Source of the DNA: DASVBE01 sp963770375
GTDB lineage: Bacteria > Actinomycetota > Actinomycetes > Streptosporangiales > Streptosporangiaceae
Assembly (NCBI GenBank): GCA_963770375.1
Contig: CAVYPM010000017.1
Location: 186,001 to 250,000 of the forward strand
Length of the DNA: 64,000 nt
Direction of reading: 5' to 3'
The notes beneath the pieces are model-generated. The model saw only the letters and a list, made by a program, of their open reading frames with translations. It did not search any database and was not told the origin of the DNA. Both the position numbers and the translations under genes were made by a program. Positions 1-12,105 of the stretch are shown here, piece by piece. Position 1 is the first letter of the stretch. Each line of letters starts with the position of its first letter.

Positions 1-109
1 CCGCCTCTCGGCTGTCCATCCTGCGGTTACAAACCACCGCCCGACAGGTTAGGCGGCGAGCCGCAAGGGCTGGCGCCGGCGCACCGGGAAATCCCGTCAC
101 CGGGCCATT

Positions 110-153
110 TGGCATTCCGCAGACCGCAAAGCATACCGGTCTGCGGAATGCCA
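110..153 (-). terminator. Hairpin terminator downstream of mihF
   Basis: A perfect 17-bp inverted repeat (arms 110-126 and 137-153, 10-nt loop) begins 17 bp after the mihF stop. There is no T-run on the minus strand after it, which is common for actinobacterial terminators. Nothing else recognisable lies in bases 1-109. Confidence 0.75.
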
Positions 154-169
154 CCCAGCGACAATACTG

Positions 170-484
170 TCATTCGCTAAACTCGTTCTCCAGGGCCGTG
201 CGCTGGTTCGCACCCAGTCCGCGGACGCGGCGGGATTCGGCGATACCAAGCCGTTCCATCATCTGCTTGGCGCGCACCTTGCCGACCCCCGGCATGGACT
301 CGATCAGCGCCGAGACCTTCATCTTGCCTATGACATCGTCCGTCTGACCCTCCTTGAGAACCTCAGGCAGGGTGGTAGCGGCTCGCTTCAGACGGTTCTT
401 CACCTCGGCCCGCTCCTTGCGTGCTTTGGCAGCCTTCTCTAGCGCTGCCGCCCGCTGCTCGGGGGTGAGTGGAGGAAGAGCCAC
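170..484 (-). CDS. mihF: Integration host factor, actinobacterial type
   Basis: A 104-residue basic nucleoid protein of the mIHF/sIHF family, which bends DNA and is unrelated to E. coli IHF. The N-terminus is a charged helix rich in Ala/Lys/Glu. A helix-turn-helix-like core follows with the PGVGKVRAKQMMERLGI signature (about residues 65-81), then a basic RRVRGLG stretch. The start is GTG at 484 with GAGGTGA seven bases upstream. Length matches the family. The usual downstream neighbours (gmk, rpoZ) would lie off the left edge. Recognition is secure. Confidence 0.95.
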   Translation of the reverse strand: MALPPLTPEQRAAALEKAAKARKERAEVKNRLKRAATTLPEVLKEGQTDDVIGKMKVSALIESMPGVGKVRAKQMMERLGIAESRRVRGLGANQRTALENEFSE

Positions 485-531
485 GCGTGGTCACCTCGGG
501 TTTCGTATCGAAAAAGTCGCTCCGCGAGGGG

Positions 532-576
532 AAACTAGCGAGTCCGGCGGCCGGTAGCAACGCAAACCGGGGTTTG
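532..576 (-). promoter_or_regulatory. Candidate mihF promoter with adjacent palindrome
   Basis: On the minus strand TTGCTA (555-560) and TAGTTT (532-537) are separated by 17 bp, about 48 bp before the mihF start. Immediately upstream lies a palindrome, CAAACC-gg-GGTTTG (563-576), well placed for an operator. Sequence pattern only. Confidence 0.4.
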
Positions 577-1463
577 TCACGCCACAATTTATCCGATACT
601 ACTCTTCGAATATGGTTTGATACGCTACGTAGTCAGATGTGTTATCACACGTCACGCGGTTATTGCTGGCCGACCGCAAAAACTGCCGGTCGATTGCCGG
701 CATTTGGACATGGCGTCCAGGGTCGCGCGCGGCGGGCGGAGCCCGATTGAGGGGCCGCCGGGGCCGCCCGGCGCCCGCCGGCGAGGCGGAAGATCACCCG
801 CCGTAACCGCCGGCGGGCCGGGTTGCCGGCGCCGGCCGGTGAGTGCGCACAGCGAACGGTTGCAGCCGGCCGCGCCCGAGGTGACCGCCCTGCCGCCGCG
901 GCGCCCATGATCGCTCAGGCGCCCCGCGGAGCCCGCTGCGGCGCGCCGCCGGCCGCGCCCGGCCGGCCGCCCCGCGGCGCCCGGCAGCCCGCGCCGGCCG
1001 CCCGGGCCGCCGCCCTCCGGCCCGGCCGCCGGGGCCCCGCAGACCGCCCCGGCCCGCCCTGTCCCCGCCATCCGCGCCGCCCCGCTCCGGGGATTCCGGT
1101 AAATCGCTTAAATTGCCATCAGAACATTCCTGAATATGCCCGTTATTTGCGCACCAATTTTCCCGCTGTACGGAATCCTGTGCTTACTCTCCGTGACGAC
1201 AGGGGCCACCGCGGGCGCGGGCCGGCCCAGCGCCCCGCTCCCCCGGGCCACGCCCCCGCGCCACCCCGGACCCGGGCCAGCCCCGCTCCCCGGGCGACGC
1301 CTCCCGGTCGCCCGGACCGGGCCGGCCGCGTCCCCGCCGCGGAGCGAGCCACCCCGGCCGACCGCGCTGGCGTCGGCGCCCGCGCCAGTCCGCCGCCCCG
1401 GCTGCAATGTGACCGAGCGTGGGACGGCCGGGGCTGGTGGGGCGGCGGGGCCCCGGCACACAC
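577..1463. other. Long intergenic region with no convincing gene
   Basis: Between the mihF promoter and the hairpin after pyrF lie almost 900 bp in which the open frames are Pro/Arg/Gly/Ala-rich, overlap on both strands and resemble nothing. Two less GC-rich patches (about 580-670 and 1090-1200) interrupt very GC-rich sequence and could hold promoters or a small RNA. I can support no specific feature. Confidence 0.5.
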
Positions 1464-1515
1464 CGACGATGTGCCATCGCCGGCGTCATGAGTCGCCTCC
1501 GATGGCACATCGTCG
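1464..1515 (-). terminator. Hairpin terminator of the pyr operon
   Basis: A perfect 16-bp inverted repeat (arms 1464-1479 and 1500-1515, 20-nt loop) lies about 50 bp after the pyrF stop, at the end of the eight-gene operon. Confidence 0.7.
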
Positions 1516-1567
1516 CGCCCTGAGAGCAGGCAGAGGCGCGGCGGGACTGGCCTGGGCGCGGCGGGTG

Positions 1568-2278
1568 CTAGGTGCCGGTGGCGGCGGTCAGGCGGCGGAG
1601 GGCGGAGCCCATCATGGCGGCGGCGGCGCCGGGGTCGGGGGCGCCGGTGATCGGGCGGCCGATCACCAGCAGGTCGGCGCCGGCCGTCAGGGCCGCCTCC
1701 GGGGTGGCGATCCGGGCCTGGTCCTGGGCGTCCGCGCCGGCCAGGCGGATGCCCGGCGTGATCAGCGTGATGTCCGGGCCGACCTCGGCGCGCACCGCGG
1801 CGACCTCGTGCGGCGAGCAGACCAGGCCGCGGGCGCCGGCCTCGACCGCCATCAGGGCCAGGCGGCGGACCGCGTCGTGGACAGGCCCGGCCGTGCCGAT
1901 CGCGGCCAGGTCGTCGTCGCCCAGGGAGGTCAGCACGGTCACCGCGGCGATGCTGGTCTGCGGGGCAGCCTGGATAGCGGCCTTGATCATGGCCGCGCCG
2001 CCGGCCGCGTGCACGGTCAGGATCGCCGGGCGGAGCCGGGCCACGGCCCGGGCCGCCCCGGCCACGGTGGCCGGGATGTCGTGCAGCTTGAGGTCCAGGA
2101 AGACCTGGACGCCGCTGGCGCCGCGGATCGAGTCGACCGCGTCCGGGCCGTACCGCAGGTAGAGCTGCAGGCCGATCTTGACGGTGCTGACGTACGGGGT
2201 CACCAGGCCGGCCCAGCGGGCGGCGGTCTCCAGGCTGGGCGCGTCCAGGGCGACCGCGATCGGGGCCCGGTTGCTCAC
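1568..2278 (-). CDS. pyrF: Orotidine 5'-phosphate decarboxylase
   Basis: Decarboxylates OMP to UMP, the last step of de novo pyrimidine synthesis. The 236-residue TIM barrel opens with IAVALDAPS and has the catalytic FLDLKLHDIP signature (Asp-x-Lys-x-x-Asp type) near residue 67. It ends with VIGRPITGAPDPGAA, the phosphate-gripping loop. The GTG start at 2278 is chosen over an upstream frame because GGAGGAGAT lies directly before it and only 10 bp separate it from the pyrD stop. It is the last gene of the pyr operon. Confidence 0.95.
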   Translation of the reverse strand: MSNRAPIAVALDAPSLETAARWAGLVTPYVSTVKIGLQLYLRYGPDAVDSIRGASGVQVFLDLKLHDIPATVAGAARAVARLRPAILTVHAAGGAAMIKAAIQAAPQTSIAAVTVLTSLGDDDLAAIGTAGPVHDAVRRLALMAVEAGARGLVCSPHEVAAVRAEVGPDITLITPGIRLAGADAQDQARIATPEAALTAGADLLVIGRPITGAPDPGAAAAMMGSALRRLTAATGT

Positions 2279-2288
2279 ATCTCCTCCG

Positions 2289-3254
2289 TCACCGGGTGTT
2301 CCTGGCCGGCCGGCGGCCGGCCATCGCCCGCGGTTCGTGGGCCAGCCCGACGACGTCGGCGAGCCGCTCGATCCCGCGCTGCGCCAGCTCATCGTCGAGC
2401 TCGCGCAGGATCCGCATGCAGGCCGACGGGTCGTGGAAGATCGTGGTGCCGACGGCGACCATCCAGGCCCCGGCCAGGATCAGCTCCAGAGCATCCTGCC
2501 CCGTCCGGATCCCGCCCATGCCGATGATCGGCACATCGGGCAGCGCCTCGCGGACCTGCCAGATGCAGCGCACCGCGACCGGCCGGATGGCCGGGCCGGA
2601 CAGCCCGCCGGTCTGCCCGGCTAGCACCGGCCGCATCGTGACCGGGTCGATGGCCATGCCGAGCAGCGTGTTGATCATCGAGAGCCCGTCCGCGCCGGCC
2701 GCCACGCACGACCGGGCGACCGCCACGATGTCGGTCACGTCCGGCGAGAGCTTGGCGAACACCGGCACGTCGTACCGGGTCCTGGCGCGCACGGCGTCGA
2801 TCACCGCGGCGGCTGCGGACGGATCGCAGGCGAACACCTGCCCGCGCTCCGCGACGTTCGGGCAGGAGATGTTCACCTCGATGGCGGTCACCCCGGCCGC
2901 GGCGGACAGCCGGGCGGCCAGCTCCGCGTACTCCCCCACCGTGCTGCCCGCGATCGACACCACCGCCCGCGCGCCGCGGGACAGCAGCCAGGGCAGGTCG
3001 CGCTGCAGGAACGCGTCGATGCCCGGGCCCTGCAGGCCGATCGAGTTCAGCATGCCGCTGGCGGTCTCGGCCATCCGCGGGGTCGGCCGCCCGGCCCGGG
3101 GCGCCAGCTGGACCGACTTGGTGACGACCGCGCCGATCCGGGACACGTCGAGGAACTGGGCCAGCTCCCGGCCCGAGCCCGCGCAGCCGGACGCGGTCAG
3201 GACCGGGTTGGGCAGCTCCGTGTCGCCCAGCCGGGTGCGCAGGTCAACGGCCAT
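2289..3254 (-). CDS. pyrD: Dihydroorotate dehydrogenase, class 1B catalytic subunit
   Basis: Oxidises dihydroorotate to orotate using FMN; class 1B enzymes pass electrons through PyrK to NAD+. The 321-residue barrel carries NISCPN with the class 1 catalytic Cys (near residue 130). It also has the FMN-binding TKSVQ and GMGGIRTG segments. The adjacent pyrK supports class 1B rather than membrane-bound class 2. It begins inside the 3' end of pyrK and ends 10 bp before pyrF. Confidence 0.94.
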   Translation of the reverse strand: MAVDLRTRLGDTELPNPVLTASGCAGSGRELAQFLDVSRIGAVVTKSVQLAPRAGRPTPRMAETASGMLNSIGLQGPGIDAFLQRDLPWLLSRGARAVVSIAGSTVGEYAELAARLSAAAGVTAIEVNISCPNVAERGQVFACDPSAAAAVIDAVRARTRYDVPVFAKLSPDVTDIVAVARSCVAAGADGLSMINTLLGMAIDPVTMRPVLAGQTGGLSGPAIRPVAVRCIWQVREALPDVPIIGMGGIRTGQDALELILAGAWMVAVGTTIFHDPSACMRILRELDDELAQRGIERLADVVGLAHEPRAMAGRRPARNTR

Positions 3255-4247
3255 GGGGCCGCCTTCCGCCCGCGGCGGCGGCCCCCGGGCCGCCGGAACC
3301 GCCGGCCGCGCCGGAACCGCCGGCCGCGCCGGAACCGCCGCGCGCCGACGGCCGGACCGCCCGCACCGCCGCCGGGCCGCGGCTCCCAGCCCGGCGCGCC
3401 GAACGCGTCGAACGGGACCGTGCCGATGTCGTCCCAGCGGATCTGCTCGCCGCGGAACACCGGCCCGTCCGTGCAGGCCCGCACCATCCGGGTGATCCCG
3501 TCGCTGCCCACCACCGGCAGCACGCAGGTCATGCAGACCCCGATGCCGCAGGCCATAGCCTCTTCCACGGCGGCCAGCACGGGCAGGTCCCAGCGCCGGG
3601 CCAGCACCGTGACCTGGCGCAGCATCGGCATCGGCCCGCAGGCGTAGATCACGTCGGTGCGCGCCTGCTGGATCACCTGCCCCAGAAGGTCGGTAACCAG
3701 ACCCCGGGACCCCAGCGACCCGTCCTCGGTGGTAATCGTCGCAGTGCGTCCCATGCGCCGCGCGGTCAGCGCGCCGAACACCCGGTCCCCGCTGGCCGCG
3801 CCGAGCAGGAAGTCCACCGGGCAGTGCCGGTCCTTGAGCTTGCCGGCCAGGGCGAACAGCGGCGCGCTGCCGTACCCGCCGCCGACCAGCAGGCAGGCGG
3901 CCGGCTCCTTGGGCACCGGGAACGGGCGGCCGTGCGGCCCGGTCACGTCCAGCACGTCCCGGGCCGGCGCTCGGCCAGCCACCGGGTGCCGGGCCCGCTG
4001 GCGGCGAAGATGAACTCCACCGTGCCGCCGTGGTCAGGCCGTACGTCGTGGATAGAGAAGGCCCGGCGCAGCAGCATCGAGCTCTGCGGCCCGCCCACCG
4101 CGACCGCGAGGAACTGGCCGGGCCGGAACCGGGCCGCGATGCCCGGCGCCACCACGGTCATCGCGTTATAGGCGTCAACCCGGCGGACGGTCAGCACGGT
4201 GCCGCGGGCCTGCACCGGGCCGGTCTCGGCGTCGCCGTCCCTGGGGT

Positions 4248-4251
<4 letters not shown>
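3197..4251 (-). pseudogene. pyrK: Dihydroorotate dehydrogenase electron-transfer subunit, frameshifted as read
   Basis: FAD/[2Fe-2S] partner of PyrD. The N-terminal FAD-binding part (from ATG 4251; RRAFSIHDV, FAASGPGTRWLAERRPG) is in one frame. The NAD- and cluster-binding part (VGGGYGSAPL; CGIGVCMTCVLPV plus a later Cys) is in another. One extra base in the GGG run at 3959-3961 (minus strand) restores ERRPGDVLDVTGPHG, so a 1-nt deletion or sequencing error is likely. The start overlaps the carB stop (ATGA). The 3' tail crosses an 18-bp tandem repeat. Another frame there gives a Gly/Ser/Ala tail stopping at 3244, so the C-terminus is uncertain. Confidence 0.85.
3293..3344. repeat. 18-bp tandem repeat in the pyrK tail
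   Basis: CCGGAACCGCCGGCCGCG occurs twice (3293-3310, 3311-3328), followed by a third partial copy to about 3344. It sits just before the pyrD start and adds a low-complexity tail to pyrK. Confidence 0.8.
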
Positions 4252-7551
<3,300 letters not shown>

Positions 7552-7568
<17 letters not shown>

Positions 7569-8841
7569 GCTGCCCCTCCTGGCCGTTGTGACTGTCAGGC
7601 ACAGCCTGGCCGCGCGCCATCAGCGCGCAGAACTCGCCGAACAGGCCGGCCGCGTCGTGCGGCCCGGGCGCGGCCTCGGGGTGGTACTGCACCCCGAACG
7701 CGGGCGCATCGAGGAGCGCAAGCCCCTCCACCACGCCGTCGTTCAGGTTCAGGTGGGTTATCTGCGCACGGCCGAATTTTGTGGGGTACGGAGGGAGCGG
7801 CGCGGGCCCCGCCGCGACCGGAGGCGGCTCCGCCGCCCCGGGCAGGGCGAGCGCGAACCCGTGGTTGTGGCTGGTGATATGCACCCGGCCGGTGCGCAGG
7901 TCCTTGACCGGCTGGTTGACCCCGCGGTGCCCGAAACGCAGCTTGTAGGTGTCCAGGCCGAGGGCCCGGCCGAGAATCTGGCTGCCCAGGCAGATGCCGA
8001 ACAGCGGGACCCCGGCCTCGAGCACGCCGCGCACGGCGTCGACCGCGTAACCGAGCGCGGCCGGGTCGCCGGGCCCGTTGGAGAAGAACACGCCGTCCGG
8101 GCGGCCGCCGCCGGGCCCGGCAGCCAGGATCTCCGCGGCGGTGACCGTGGCGGGCAGCACCTCGACCCGGCAGCCGAGCGCGGCCAGGCGGCGCGGGGTG
8201 GCGGCCTTGATGCCGAGGTCGACCGCGGCCACGGTGAACCGCTCCGCGGTGCCATCCGGCGGGAGCACCGTGTAGCGCTCCGGGGTGGACACCGCGCGGG
8301 CCAGGTCGGCGCCGGTCATCTCCGGGCTGGCGAGCACGCGGGGCAGCAGGTGGGCCGGGTCGGTGGTGACCGTGCTGATCCCGGCGCGCATCGCGCCGCG
8401 GTCCCGCAGGTGCCTTGTCAGCGCCCGGGTGGCGGTGATCGCGATCCCGGTGACCTGCTGGTCGCGGAGGCTGGCGTCGAGGGTGGCGGTGGCCCGCCAG
8501 GACGAGGCGATCCGGGCCGGCTCGCGGACCACGTACCCGCTGACCCAGACCCGGCGGGACTCCGGGTCCTCGTCGTTGACCCCGGTGTTGCCGATGTGCG
8601 GGGCGGTCATCGCGACGATCTGCCCGTGGTAGGACGGGTCGGTCAGGGTTTCCTGGTAGCCGGTCATGCCGGTGCTGAACACCATCTCGCCGAACGTCTC
8701 GCCGTCCGCGCCGAACCCGGTGCCGCGGAACACCCGGCCGTCTTCGAGGACCAGGATCGCGGGGCGCGGCGGCGTGTCGCCGGCGCTGGACCTCAGCCAG
8801 GGCGCGGCCTCGCCGCCCGGGGCGCCGTGCGGGGCGGTCAC
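7552..8841 (-). CDS. carA: Carbamoyl-phosphate synthase small (glutaminase) subunit
   Basis: Class I glutamine amidotransferase that hydrolyses glutamine and channels ammonia to CarB. In the 429 residues the N-terminal CPSase domain (LVLEDGRVFRGTGFG, FSTGMTGYQETLTDPSY) precedes the amidotransferase domain with nucleophile Cys in GICLGSQILG and the His/Glu pair in QYHPEAAPG. The usual His after LG is Ser here. The GTG start at 8841 overlaps the pyrC stop (GTGA), indicating translational coupling. A long extension of the frame upstream is only antisense-like noise inside pyrC. Confidence 0.95.
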
Positions 8842-10169
8842 CGGGCCAGCTTCCCGTCGAGCACGGTCGGCTCGCCGCGCAGGAACGTGGCCACCACCCG
8901 GCCGGGCAGGCTCATCCCGGCGAACGGGCTGTTCCGGCTGCGGGACGCGTGCTGGGCCGGGTCGACCTCGCCGCGGGCCGCCGGGTCGTACAGCACCAGG
9001 CTGGCCGGGGACCCGGCCTCCAGCGGCCGGCCGTGCCCGGCCAGCCGGCCGATCGCGGCGGGCCGGACCGACATCCGGTCCGCGACCCCGGCCCAGTCCA
9101 GCAGGCCGGGGGCGACCACCGCCTCGTGCACCACGCGCAGCGCGGTCTCCAGGCCGGTCATGCCGAACGCGGCGGTGGCCCACTCGGTTTCCTTGTCCTC
9201 CACCGGGTGCGGGGCGTGATCGGTGGCCACGCAGTCGATCGTGCCGTCGGCCAGGCCCTCGCGCAGCGCGGCCACGTCGGCGGCGGTGCGCAGCGGCGGG
9301 TTGACCTTGTACACCGGGTCGTAGCCGGCCGCCAGGCCGTCGGTGAGCAGCAGGTGATGCGGGGTGACCTCGGCGGTCACCTGCCAGCCTTTGGCCTTGG
9401 CCCAGCGGATGATCTCCACCGAGCCGGCCGTGGACACGTGGCAGACGTGCAGCGCCGAGCCGGTGTGCGCGGCCAGCAGGCAGTCGCGCGCGATGATGGC
9501 CTCCTCGGCCACCGCGGGCCAGCCGGCCAGGCCCAGCACGCCGGACACCTCGCCCTCGTTCATCTGCGCGCCCTCGGTCAGCCGCGGCTCCTGGGCGTGC
9601 TGGGCGATGACCCCGCCGAAGGCCTTGACGTACTCCAGCGCCCGGCGCATCAGCACCGCGTCGGCCACGCACCGGCCGTCGTCGGAGAACACCCGGACCC
9701 GGGCCGCGGAGTCGGCCATCGCGCCCAGCTCGGCCAGGGCCTTCCCGGCCAGCCCGGCGGTGACCGCGCCGACCGGCTGGACGTCGCACCGGCCGGCCTG
9801 GCGGCCCAGGCGCCAGATCTGCTCGACCACGCCGGCCGTGTCGGCCACCGGGTCGGTGTTGGCCATCGCGTGCACCGCGGTGTAGCCGCCGAGCGCGGCC
9901 GCGGCGGTGCCGGTCTCCACCGTCTCGGCGTCCTCCCGGCCCGGCTCGCGCAGGTGGGTGTGCAGGTCGACGAGGCCGGGCAGGGCGATCAGCCCGGCCG
10001 CGTCCAGGCGCTCGGCGCCAGCCGGGGCGTCCTTGGCCGCGGCCGGCCCGATCGCGGCGATCCGGCCGTCGCTGATCCAGATGTCCGCCGGGCCGCCGGC
10101 GCTTCCGGCCGCCCGTGCTCTGGTGATCTGCGCCCCGGTGATCAGCCAGTCTGGCTGGCCTGTGGTCAC
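8838..10169 (-). CDS. pyrC: Dihydroorotase
   Basis: Zinc amidohydrolase that cyclises carbamoyl aspartate to dihydroorotate. The 443-residue protein has the metal-binding DLHTHLREPG motif (near residue 60). Further ligands lie in AQHAQE, HVCHVS and CVATDHAPH, and NSPF sits near the end. The GTG at 10169 is preferred because GGAGGAACA precedes it directly. A GTG at 10205 overlapping the pyrB stop (GTGA) is an alternative that adds 12 residues. Both starts lie in a near-duplicated ACCGGAGG segment. Confidence 0.94.
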   Translation of the reverse strand: MTTGQPDWLITGAQITRARAAGSAGGPADIWISDGRIAAIGPAAAKDAPAGAERLDAAGLIALPGLVDLHTHLREPGREDAETVETGTAAAALGGYTAVHAMANTDPVADTAGVVEQIWRLGRQAGRCDVQPVGAVTAGLAGKALAELGAMADSAARVRVFSDDGRCVADAVLMRRALEYVKAFGGVIAQHAQEPRLTEGAQMNEGEVSGVLGLAGWPAVAEEAIIARDCLLAAHTGSALHVCHVSTAGSVEIIRWAKAKGWQVTAEVTPHHLLLTDGLAAGYDPVYKVNPPLRTAADVAALREGLADGTIDCVATDHAPHPVEDKETEWATAAFGMTGLETALRVVHEAVVAPGLLDWAGVADRMSVRPAAIGRLAGHGRPLEAGSPASLVLYDPAARGEVDPAQHASRSRNSPFAGMSLPGRVVATFLRGEPTVLDGKLAR

Positions 10170-10201
10170 TGTTCCTCCGGTAAGCACGGGCCCTCCGGTA
10201 G

Positions 10202-11122
10202 TCACTGCGCCTCCGCTCCGCCCAGCAGCAGGTACAGCACGGCCATCCGCACGGTGACCCCGTTGGTGACCTGCTCGACGATCGTGGACCGGCCCGAGTC
10301 GGCCACGTCGGCGGCGATCTCCACGCCGCGGTTCATCGGCCCCGGGTGCATGACCAGGGCGTGGTCGGGCAGCATCGCCATCCGCCTGGCGTCCAGGCCG
10401 TACCGGCGGCTGTACTCCCGCACGCTGGGGAAGTAGGCCGCGGTCATCCGCTCCTGCTGCACCCGCAGCATCATCACCACGTCGCTCTTGGGCAGTGCGG
10501 CGTCCAGGTCGTAGCCGGTGCTGCAGGGCCACACGCCGACCCCGTAGGGCAGCAGGGTGGGCGGGGCGACCAGCGTGACGTCCGCGCCGAGCGTGCTCAG
10601 CAGCAGGACGTTGGACCTGGCCACCCGGCTGTGCAGCACGTCGCCGACGATCGTGACCGCCAGGCCGTCGAGGCGGCCCAGGCGGCGGCGCATGGTGAAG
10701 GCGTCCAGCAGGGCCTGGGTGGGGTGCTCGTGGCTGCCGTCGCCGGCGTTCAGCACGCTGCCGCGGACCCAGCCGGCCAGCCGGTGCGGCGCGCCCGAGG
10801 CGCTGTGCCGGATCACCACCGCGTCCGCGCCCATGGCCTCCAGGGTCAGCGCGGTGTCCTTGAGGCTCTCCCCCTTGGCCACGCTGGAGCCCTTGGCGGA
10901 GAAGTTGATCACGTCCGCGGACAGCCGCTTGGCCGCGGCCTCGAACGAGATCCGGGTCCGCGTCGAGTCCTCGAAGAACAGGTTGACCACGGTGCGGCCG
11001 CGCAGCGTGGGCAGCTTCTTGATCGGCCGGTCGGCCAGCTGGGCCAGCTCGTCGGCGGTGTCCAGGATGAGCAGCGCGTCGTCCCTGGACAGGTCGCCGG
11101 CCGAGATCAGGTGCCGGTTCAT
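10202..11122 (-). CDS. pyrB: Aspartate carbamoyltransferase catalytic subunit
   Basis: Condenses carbamoyl phosphate with aspartate, the committed pyrimidine step. The 306 residues carry the carbamoyl-phosphate motif FFEDSTRTRISFE, the GSSVAKGESLKDT loop, GDGSHEHPTQALLD and the C-terminal MHPGPMNRGVE. All active-site segments look intact. It overlaps pyrR upstream by 4 bp (ATGA) and lies 32 bp before pyrC. There is no pyrI regulatory subunit here, as expected in actinobacteria. Confidence 0.96.
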   Translation of the reverse strand: MNRHLISAGDLSRDDALLILDTADELAQLADRPIKKLPTLRGRTVVNLFFEDSTRTRISFEAAAKRLSADVINFSAKGSSVAKGESLKDTALTLEAMGADAVVIRHSASGAPHRLAGWVRGSVLNAGDGSHEHPTQALLDAFTMRRRLGRLDGLAVTIVGDVLHSRVARSNVLLLSTLGADVTLVAPPTLLPYGVGVWPCSTGYDLDAALPKSDVVMMLRVQQERMTAAYFPSVREYSRRYGLDARRMAMLPDHALVMHPGPMNRGVEIAADVADSGRSTIVEQVTNGVTVRMAVLYLLLGGAEAQ

Positions 11123-11760
11123 CCGCGGCCCCCGCCCGCTGGGCCGCCACCCCGCGGCTCGTCGCTGATCAGCACCAGGTCCTGGCCGTCGGTCTCGGTG
11201 AGCAGCACGTGCACCGCCTCGCGCTGGGAGGTGGGGATGTTCTTGCCGACGTAGTCCGGCCTGACCGGCAGTTCCCGGTGGCCGCGGTCGACCAGGACGG
11301 CGAGCTGGACCGCGCGCGGCCGGCCGATGTCGTTGAGCGCGTCCAGCGCGGCGCGCACGGTGCGGCCGGAGTACAGCACGTCGTCGACCAGCACGACGAT
11401 CGTGCCGTCGATGCCGGCGGGCGGGATGGCCGTGCGGCCGAGCGCCCGGGCAGGCCGCAGCCGCAGGTCATCGCGGTACATGGTGACGTCGAGCGAGCCG
11501 GACGGCACCGGGTGGCCTTCGACCTGCGCCATCCGCTCGGCCAGCCGGGCCGCCAGCGGAACGCCCCGGGTGGGGATGCCGAGCAGGACCACGCCGGCCC
11601 CGCCGTCGGTGCGCTCCAGGATCTCGTGCGCGATACGGGTCAGCGCCCGGCCGATCTCGGCCGGCTCCAGCACCGGCTTGCGGTCGGCAGGGTCGCTGTC
11701 CGTGGGGCTTGGGTCAGCAGAGTTGCGGTCAGCCCGCTCGCCGCGATGGGCGGTATGCAC
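11119..11760 (-). CDS. pyrR: Bifunctional pyr operon RNA-binding regulator / uracil phosphoribosyltransferase
   Basis: PyrR senses UMP/UTP and binds pyr mRNA; many members also have uracil phosphoribosyltransferase activity. The 213-residue protein contains the PRPP loop in VVLVDDVLYSGRTVRAALD, ILERTDGGAGVVLLGIPTRGVPLA, and the C-terminal YVGKNIPTSQREAV. The N-terminus carries about 30 extra Asp/Ser/Pro-rich residues. The GTG start at 11760 has a strong AAAGGAGGT. The hairpin just upstream (11776-11793) is its probable own binding site. First gene of the operon. Confidence 0.95.
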   Translation of the reverse strand: MHTAHRGERADRNSADPSPTDSDPADRKPVLEPAEIGRALTRIAHEILERTDGGAGVVLLGIPTRGVPLAARLAERMAQVEGHPVPSGSLDVTMYRDDLRLRPARALGRTAIPPAGIDGTIVVLVDDVLYSGRTVRAALDALNDIGRPRAVQLAVLVDRGHRELPVRPDYVGKNIPTSQREAVHVLLTETDGQDLVLISDEPRGGGPAGGGRG

Positions 11761-11766
11761 AGCGGG

Positions 11767-11793
11767 ACCTCCTTTCCCGCCTCTCCGGACGGG
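11767..11793 (-). promoter_or_regulatory. PyrR-binding hairpin abutting the pyrR ribosome binding site
   Basis: The minus-strand leader contains CCCGTC-CGGAGA-GGCGGG (11776-11793), a 6-bp stem with a CNGNGA hexaloop. It contains GTCCGGAGAGGC, which fits the PyrR-binding consensus RUCCNGNGAGGY at every position. The Shine-Dalgarno AAAGGAGGT (11767-11775) starts at the next base, so bound PyrR should block translation initiation. The match is seen; the repression mechanism is inferred. Confidence 0.8.
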
Positions 11794-11837
11794 TCTTAAA
11801 GGACGTCGGGTGGCACCACGTTAGCAGGGGCAACAGT

Positions 11838-11985
11838 GCTTGCTGGCGAGCGCAGGGCCGCTATGCGCGCTGCCTTCCCTTCCTCGCTCCTTGGCGCTCC
11901 TTCGTCGCGCCGCGTCGCTCGTCGGGAAAACAGCGCCGCGGCCGTGCGCTCGCTGGCCGGCTCCGCCGGCGGCTGGCTGGCTCTA
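11838..11985. repeat. Dispersed palindromic repeat, copy A
   Basis: This imperfect palindrome lies between pyrR and bldD. Paired segments are 11846-11854 with 11945-11953 (GCGAGCGCA/TGCGCTCGC), 11856-11861 with 11938-11943 (GGCCGC/GCGGCC), and 11867-11872 with 11931-11936 (GCGCTG/CAGCGC). The same element, with compensating base changes, recurs at about 35505-35670. One strand reads as a short open frame in both copies, but it has no start signals and I do not call it a gene. Confidence 0.8.
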
Positions 11986-12105
11986 GCCGACCGGCTACGG
12001 CGCGTACCGGAATCGGCGGGATCGTGCCCGGGATATCCGTACATCCGGATCTGGGGTTAAGGATGGGTCATCACGGGTAAGTTCGACCGCTTTTTGCCAT
12101 TCGGC

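Noticed and set aside
3955..3965. Programmed frameshifting in pyrK
   Set aside because: No slippery heptamer or downstream pseudoknot is evident, and similar one-base shifts occur in many unrelated genes here.
11836..12060. Short open frame inside repeat copy A, with a similar frame in copy B
   Set aside because: Similarity follows from the DNA repeat itself; there is no ribosome site, and the stems covary rather than the codons.
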